NCBI GenBank assembly: GCA_039930945.1
Contig: JBDTSW010000089.1
Span: forward strand, 1 to 8,987
Length of the DNA: 8,987 nt
Reading direction: 5' to 3'
Source: JBDTSW01 sp039930945
GTDB taxonomy: Bacteria > Actinomycetota > Thermoleophilia > Solirubrobacterales > 70-9
The position numbers were made by a program, and so were the translations under genes. Below the pieces are notes generated by a model. It made no database searches. It was given only the letters and a program-made list of their open reading frames with translations, and had not been told where the DNA came from. Shown here piece after piece: positions 5,940 to 8,987 of this stretch (position 1 is its first letter; each line of letters starts with the position of its first letter).

Positions 5940-6499
5940 GGGGCCGCCTGCCCTGGGCCCTGCTGGCCGCTGTCGGCCTGGTGGCGGCGATCGTCTTTGC
6001 GATCAGCCGGCTCGACTTCGGCGAGGCGATCCGCGAGGTCACCCTGCCCCTGCGCCACGACGACATCATCCGCCAGCAGGCGAAGGAGAAGAACCTCGAC
6101 CCGGCGCTGATCGCGGCGGTGATCTACGAGGAGTCGCGCTTCCGCGACCAGACCTCGAGCGCGGGCGCCAGGGGCCTGATGCAGATCACGCCGAAGACGG
6201 CGACGAGGGTCGCGAAGCTGAGCGGTGGCGTCGCCTTCACCACCGAGGACCTCGCCGACCCCGACATCAACATCCGCTATGGAACCTACCTGCTCAGCTA
6301 CCTGCTCGACCTCTACGGCGGCAACGTGGTTGCCGCTCTGGCCGCCTACAACGCCGGCCAGGCCAACGTCGAGCACTGGGGCGGGATCGAGCTCGAGCCC
6401 GACGACATCGGCTTCCCCGAGACCCGCGCCTACGTCAAGAACGTGCTCGAGCGGCGCCAGCAATATCGCGACAACTACGCCGACGACCTCGGGCTGTAG
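5936..6499 (+). CDS. Membrane-anchored lytic transglycosylase, SLT domain (187 aa)
   Basis: Residues 5-24 form a signal anchor (LPWALLAAVGLVAAIVFAIS), so the enzyme domain should face the cell wall. The SLT fold is clear: ALIAAVIYEESRF (58-69) holds the catalytic glutamate, most likely E66 of the ES pair. GARGLMQITPKTA (78-90), DINIRYGTYLLSYLL and ALAAYNAG (to 141) are the other conserved motifs. Such enzymes cleave the glycan strands of peptidoglycan to form 1,6-anhydromuramyl ends, making room for growth or for envelope complexes. The protein is small, with little besides the catalytic domain. The GTG start overlaps the coaE stop by GTGA, so it is probably translated from the rpsA-coaE message. 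The stop is TAG at 6497-6499, and the next gene lies in the same reading frame. Confidence 0.93.
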   Translation: MRGRLPWALLAAVGLVAAIVFAISRLDFGEAIREVTLPLRHDDIIRQQAKEKNLDPALIAAVIYEESRFRDQTSSAGARGLMQITPKTATRVAKLSGGVAFTTEDLADPDINIRYGTYLLSYLLDLYGGNVVAALAAYNAGQANVEHWGGIELEPDDIGFPETRAYVKNVLERRQQYRDNYADDLGL

Positions 6500-6513
6500 C
6501 CGAGCAAGCGCGC

Positions 6514-6519
6514 GAGGGA
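6514..6519 (+). promoter_or_regulatory. Ribosome-binding site GAGGGA in front of a CTG start
   Basis: GAGGGA lies 7 bases before CTG 6527 and is the only ribosome-site-like sequence between the transglycosylase stop and the next gene. Its spacing fits CTG 6527 well. It decides the proposed non-standard start, because no ATG, GTG or TTG occurs in that frame before 6638. Confidence 0.5.
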
Positions 6520-6526
6520 CACCGAC

Positions 6527-8881
6527 CTGCTGACGGCATGGCTCGCGTTTCCGCTCGCGCTGGCGGCGCTTTGCGTCGGCTGCGGGCTTGCGGTCGAGGC
6601 GCTGGCGCGAACACGGGCCCCAGGCGCCCTCGTCCCCGTGATCGGCCTGGCGGCGATCGTCGTCGTCGGGCAGTTCCTGACCCTCGCCGACGCGACCGCC
6701 GAGCTGACGACGCCGGCCGTGGTCGCGCTGGCGCTCGCCGGCGCGGTGGCTTGGGTGCGCCGTCGCTGCAACCTTCCGAGCCGCTGGGCGATCGCCGGCG
6801 CCGTGGGTGTCTTCGCCGTCTACGCGGCGCCGATCGTCCTCTCAGGCGAGGCGACCTTCGCCGGGTTCATCAAGCTCGACGACAGCTCCAGCTGGATGGC
6901 GTTCACCGACCAGCTTCTGGAGCATGGCCGGGATCTCGACGGGCTGGCTCCGTCCACCTACGAGGCGACGCTGACGCTGAACCTCGGAGAGGGCTATCCC
7001 GGCGGCGTCTTCCTGCCGCTCGGCGTCGGTGCGGCGCTGCTGTCCGAGGACGTCGCCTGGCTCGTGCAGCCGTACATGGCATTCACGGCCGCGCTGCTGG
7101 CGCTGGGGCTGTGGGAGCTCGCCGGAGGCGTCGTCGCCGGCCCCCGGGCGCGGGCCATCGTCGCCTTCGTCGCCGCGCAGCCGGCGCTGCTCTACGGCTA
7201 CTACCTGTGGGGCGGGATCAAGGAGGTGGCGGCGATCGCGCTGCTCGCCGCGGCGGTGACGCTGGCGGCGCGCGCGGTCGGGGCCGGCTCTCGGGCCTCG
7301 GCCTTGGTCTCGCTCTCGCTCGTCTGCGCCGCCACGCTGGGGGTGCTCGGCCCGGGCGGGGCGATCTGGCTGGTTCCGGTGTTGGTCGTGGCGGTGATCG
7401 TCGCCTGGAGGACGCTCGGCCCGACGGTGGCCATGGGCCGCGCCGCGGCCCTGACGGCCCTGACCGTGCTCCTCAGCCTGCCGCTGCTGTGGGCCGGCGG
7501 GCTGGTGCCGCCGACCTCGCTGCCGTTGACCGACCCGGGCGCGATCGGCAACCTCGCCGGGGCGCTGGATCCGCTGCAGCTGATCGGGATCTGGCCCTCC
7601 GGGGACTTTCGCTTTGCCAGCGTCGCGCCGCTCGCGTCCGGGGCCCTGATCGCGGCGGCGCTGGTCGCGGCCGCAGTCGGGCTCGTCGCCGCCTGGCGCC
7701 GCCGCGCCTGGGCGACCCCCTGCTTCGTCGGGGGCGCGCTGGCGACCGCCGCGGTGATCGCCGCCGCCGGCTCCCCCTGGGTCGAGGCCAAGGCCTTCGC
7801 CACGGCCTCGGTAGTGGTGCCGTTCGCCGCGCTCGTTGGCGCCTGCGCGGTCTGGTCGCGCGGCCGGCGTGCGATCGGGCTGGGGCTGGGTGGGCTCGTC
7901 GCTGCCGGCGTCGTCTGGTCGAACGCGCTCGCCTACCGCGACGTCAACCTGGGCCCGCGCGACCAGCTTGCCGAGCTCGAGCAGATCGCCCCGGCGATCG
8001 CCGGGGAGGGGCCGACCCTGATCACCGAGTACAGCCCCTACGGCGCCCGGCACTTCCTCCGCGACGCCGACCCCGAGGGGGTCTCGGAGCTGCGCCGCCG
8101 GCGGATCCCGCTGGAGAACGGGCTCTCGGTTCCCAAGGGCCAATCGGCCGACACCGACACCCTTGCCTACGACGACCTGCTCGTCTACCGCACGCTGGTG
8201 TTGCGTCGCTCGCCCGCGCAGAGCCGGCCGCCGTCTCGCTACCGGCTCGCCTGGAGCGGTGAGAGCCATCAGGTGTGGCAGCGAAGCGGCGAGCCCGGCG
8301 CCGAGCGGGAGCGGCTGGCGCTGGGCAGCGCTCTCGATCCCACCGCGGTCCCGCGTTGCGGCGAGGTGCTGGCGCTGGCGCAGACCGGGGACCGCCTGCT
8401 CGCCGCGCGCCGCAGGCCGCCGATCGTGGTCGGCCTGGCCGACGCCTCCTACCCCGCCTCCTGGCGGCGGGTGGGTGCGCCCGGGGCGCCGGTGCCGGCA
8501 GGCGCCGGCACGGTGACGGCGAGCACGCGGATCCCCGCCCACGACGACTACGAGGTCTGGCTGCGGGGCTCGGTGAAGCCGGAGGCGACGCTGCGGATCG
8601 ACGGCCGCGAGGTCGGGCGCGTGCGCCACCAGCTCAACCACCAAGGCCAGTACGTGCGCTTCGGGACGGTCGTACTCGAGCCCGGCGCCCACGAGGTCGA
8701 GCTGGCGCTGGGCGGCGCCGACCTGCACCCGGGAAGTGGCGGCGCCCGCAGCCCGATCGGCCCGATCACGCTCAGCCGCTCAGACGCCGAGGACGCCGAA
8801 ATCAGGTCGATTCCCACCTCCGCCGCAGACACCCTCTGCGGCCACGCATGGGATTGGATAGAGGCTGAACCTGCCGGGTAA
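6527..8881 (+). CDS. Polytopic membrane protein with soluble C-terminal beta domain, possible GT-C-like glycosyltransferase (784 aa)
   Basis: The first 470 residues hold about 12-14 hydrophobic segments, with a non-membrane loop after the fourth. That loop carries FIKLDDSSSWMAFTDQLLEHG (D118-D119); an acidic pair in the first large outer loop is a feature of GT-C glycosyltransferases using lipid-linked sugars. From about residue 473 the protein is soluble (DQLAELEQIAPAIAGEGPTL, TEYSPYGARHFLRDADPEG). It ends in a beta-rich part (about 660-728: YEVWLRGSVKPEATLRIDG, then GQYVRFGTVVLEPGAHEVEL) that looks like a carbohydrate-binding-type sandwich. I do not recognise a named family, so the enzyme role is inference. 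The start is odd: the frame is open from 6500, but the only canonical start is GTG 6638, which would remove a good first membrane helix (TAWLAFPLALAALCVGCGLA). CTG 6527 with GAGGGA upstream is preferred. The neighbours suggest an envelope function. Confidence 0.75.
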   Translation: MLTAWLAFPLALAALCVGCGLAVEALARTRAPGALVPVIGLAAIVVVGQFLTLADATAELTTPAVVALALAGAVAWVRRRCNLPSRWAIAGAVGVFAVYAAPIVLSGEATFAGFIKLDDSSSWMAFTDQLLEHGRDLDGLAPSTYEATLTLNLGEGYPGGVFLPLGVGAALLSEDVAWLVQPYMAFTAALLALGLWELAGGVVAGPRARAIVAFVAAQPALLYGYYLWGGIKEVAAIALLAAAVTLAARAVGAGSRASALVSLSLVCAATLGVLGPGGAIWLVPVLVVAVIVAWRTLGPTVAMGRAAALTALTVLLSLPLLWAGGLVPPTSLPLTDPGAIGNLAGALDPLQLIGIWPSGDFRFASVAPLASGALIAAALVAAAVGLVAAWRRRAWATPCFVGGALATAAVIAAAGSPWVEAKAFATASVVVPFAALVGACAVWSRGRRAIGLGLGGLVAAGVVWSNALAYRDVNLGPRDQLAELEQIAPAIAGEGPTLITEYSPYGARHFLRDADPEGVSELRRRRIPLENGLSVPKGQSADTDTLAYDDLLVYRTLVLRRSPAQSRPPSRYRLAWSGESHQVWQRSGEPGAERERLALGSALDPTAVPRCGEVLALAQTGDRLLAARRRPPIVVGLADASYPASWRRVGAPGAPVPAGAGTVTASTRIPAHDDYEVWLRGSVKPEATLRIDGREVGRVRHQLNHQGQYVRFGTVVLEPGAHEVELALGGADLHPGSGGARSPIGPITLSRSDAEDAEIRSIPTSAADTLCGHAWDWIEAEPAG

Positions 8882-8914
8882 GGCCCTGGCCCAAACCCGC
8901 CAAGCTACTGAAGC

Positions 8915-8987
8915 TTGATCTCGATACGGACAGCTCTGGCCGTGGCGGTGGGCCTCGTCCTGGCCGACTCCTCGGTGGTCGTCCTCG
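8915..8987 (+). CDS. N-terminus of a probable MFS transporter (partial)
   Basis: The last 24 codons of the window read from TTG 8915 as (M)ISIRTALAVAVGLVLADSSVVVL and run off the right edge. A single hydrophobic helix ending in ADSSVVVL resembles helix 1 of drug-efflux-type major facilitator proteins, where DSSVVVLALP-like sequences are common. It follows the membrane-protein gene by 33 bases on the same strand, so it may belong to the same operon. There is no clear ribosome site, and with so little sequence both the start and the family remain uncertain. Confidence 0.5.
   Translation, partial: MISIRTALAVAVGLVLADSSVVVL

Noticed and set aside
3940..6069. Long open frame (709 codons) on the minus strand across rpsA and coaE
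   Set aside because: Its translation is low-complexity Arg/Ala/Leu/Asp sequence without domains, as expected opposite a GC-rich gene; rpsA and coaE on the other strand have full family motifs.
6538..8262. Plus-strand ATG frame (574 codons) overlapping the membrane protein
   Set aside because: Almost only Arg, Ala and Gly, while the alternative frame gives regular membrane helices and a folded C-terminus. Its ATG explains why an automated caller might choose it.
6842..8728. Long minus-strand open frame (628 codons) opposite the large membrane protein
   Set aside because: Rich in Arg, Gln and Gly with no fold or motif; an antisense artefact of codon bias.
8883..8891. GGCC repeated around a short centre after the membrane-protein stop
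   Set aside because: The spacing is too short for a hairpin loop; no evidence of termination before the next gene.

Overview
The window is GC-rich, gene-dense bacterial DNA. The best fit is an actinobacterium, probably of the class Thermoleophilia (Solirubrobacterales-like). This is inferred from the very high GC content, the polA / rpsA / coaE gene order known from actinobacteria, start codons placed directly after -10-like boxes as in leaderless transcripts, and an ECF sigma factor with an N-terminal style I associate with that class. No search was run, so the taxon is an inference.

Layout. Bases 1-62 are the 3' end of polA (+). A perfect 11-bp hairpin (61-86) separates it from a convergent minus-strand pair. 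The pair consists of an ECF sigma factor (2161-956) with an apparent membrane anchor and a long Gly/Asp/Ser/His tail, then a gene for a secreted, Asp-rich, probably Ca2+-binding protein (822-127). Between them, directly upstream of the secreted-protein gene, is a sequence that matches the cyclic di-GMP-I (GEMM-I) riboswitch aptamer, with its 3' end touching the Shine-Dalgarno sequence. Next come a small DMT/YdcZ-family membrane protein (2275-2712, +) and a convergent FAD-dependent oxidoreductase of the geranylgeranyl-reductase/FixC type (3865-2732, -).

From 3955 to the right edge everything is on the plus strand and tightly packed. It runs rpsA (ribosomal protein S1), coaE (dephospho-CoA kinase), a membrane-anchored lytic transglycosylase, a 784-residue polytopic membrane protein that apparently starts at CTG, and the first codons of a probable MFS transporter. 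rpsA/coaE and coaE/transglycosylase overlap by GTGA, which suggests translational coupling.

How the genes relate. The right half is a housekeeping operon (translation, CoA synthesis) that runs into cell-envelope genes. The left half is an accessory block placed between polA and rpsA. Its most notable part is the sigma factor / c-di-GMP riboswitch / secreted acidic protein module. Both proteins carry exported, metal-ligand-rich low-complexity segments, so a surface or matrix system controlled by c-di-GMP is a reasonable hypothesis, not a demonstrated one.
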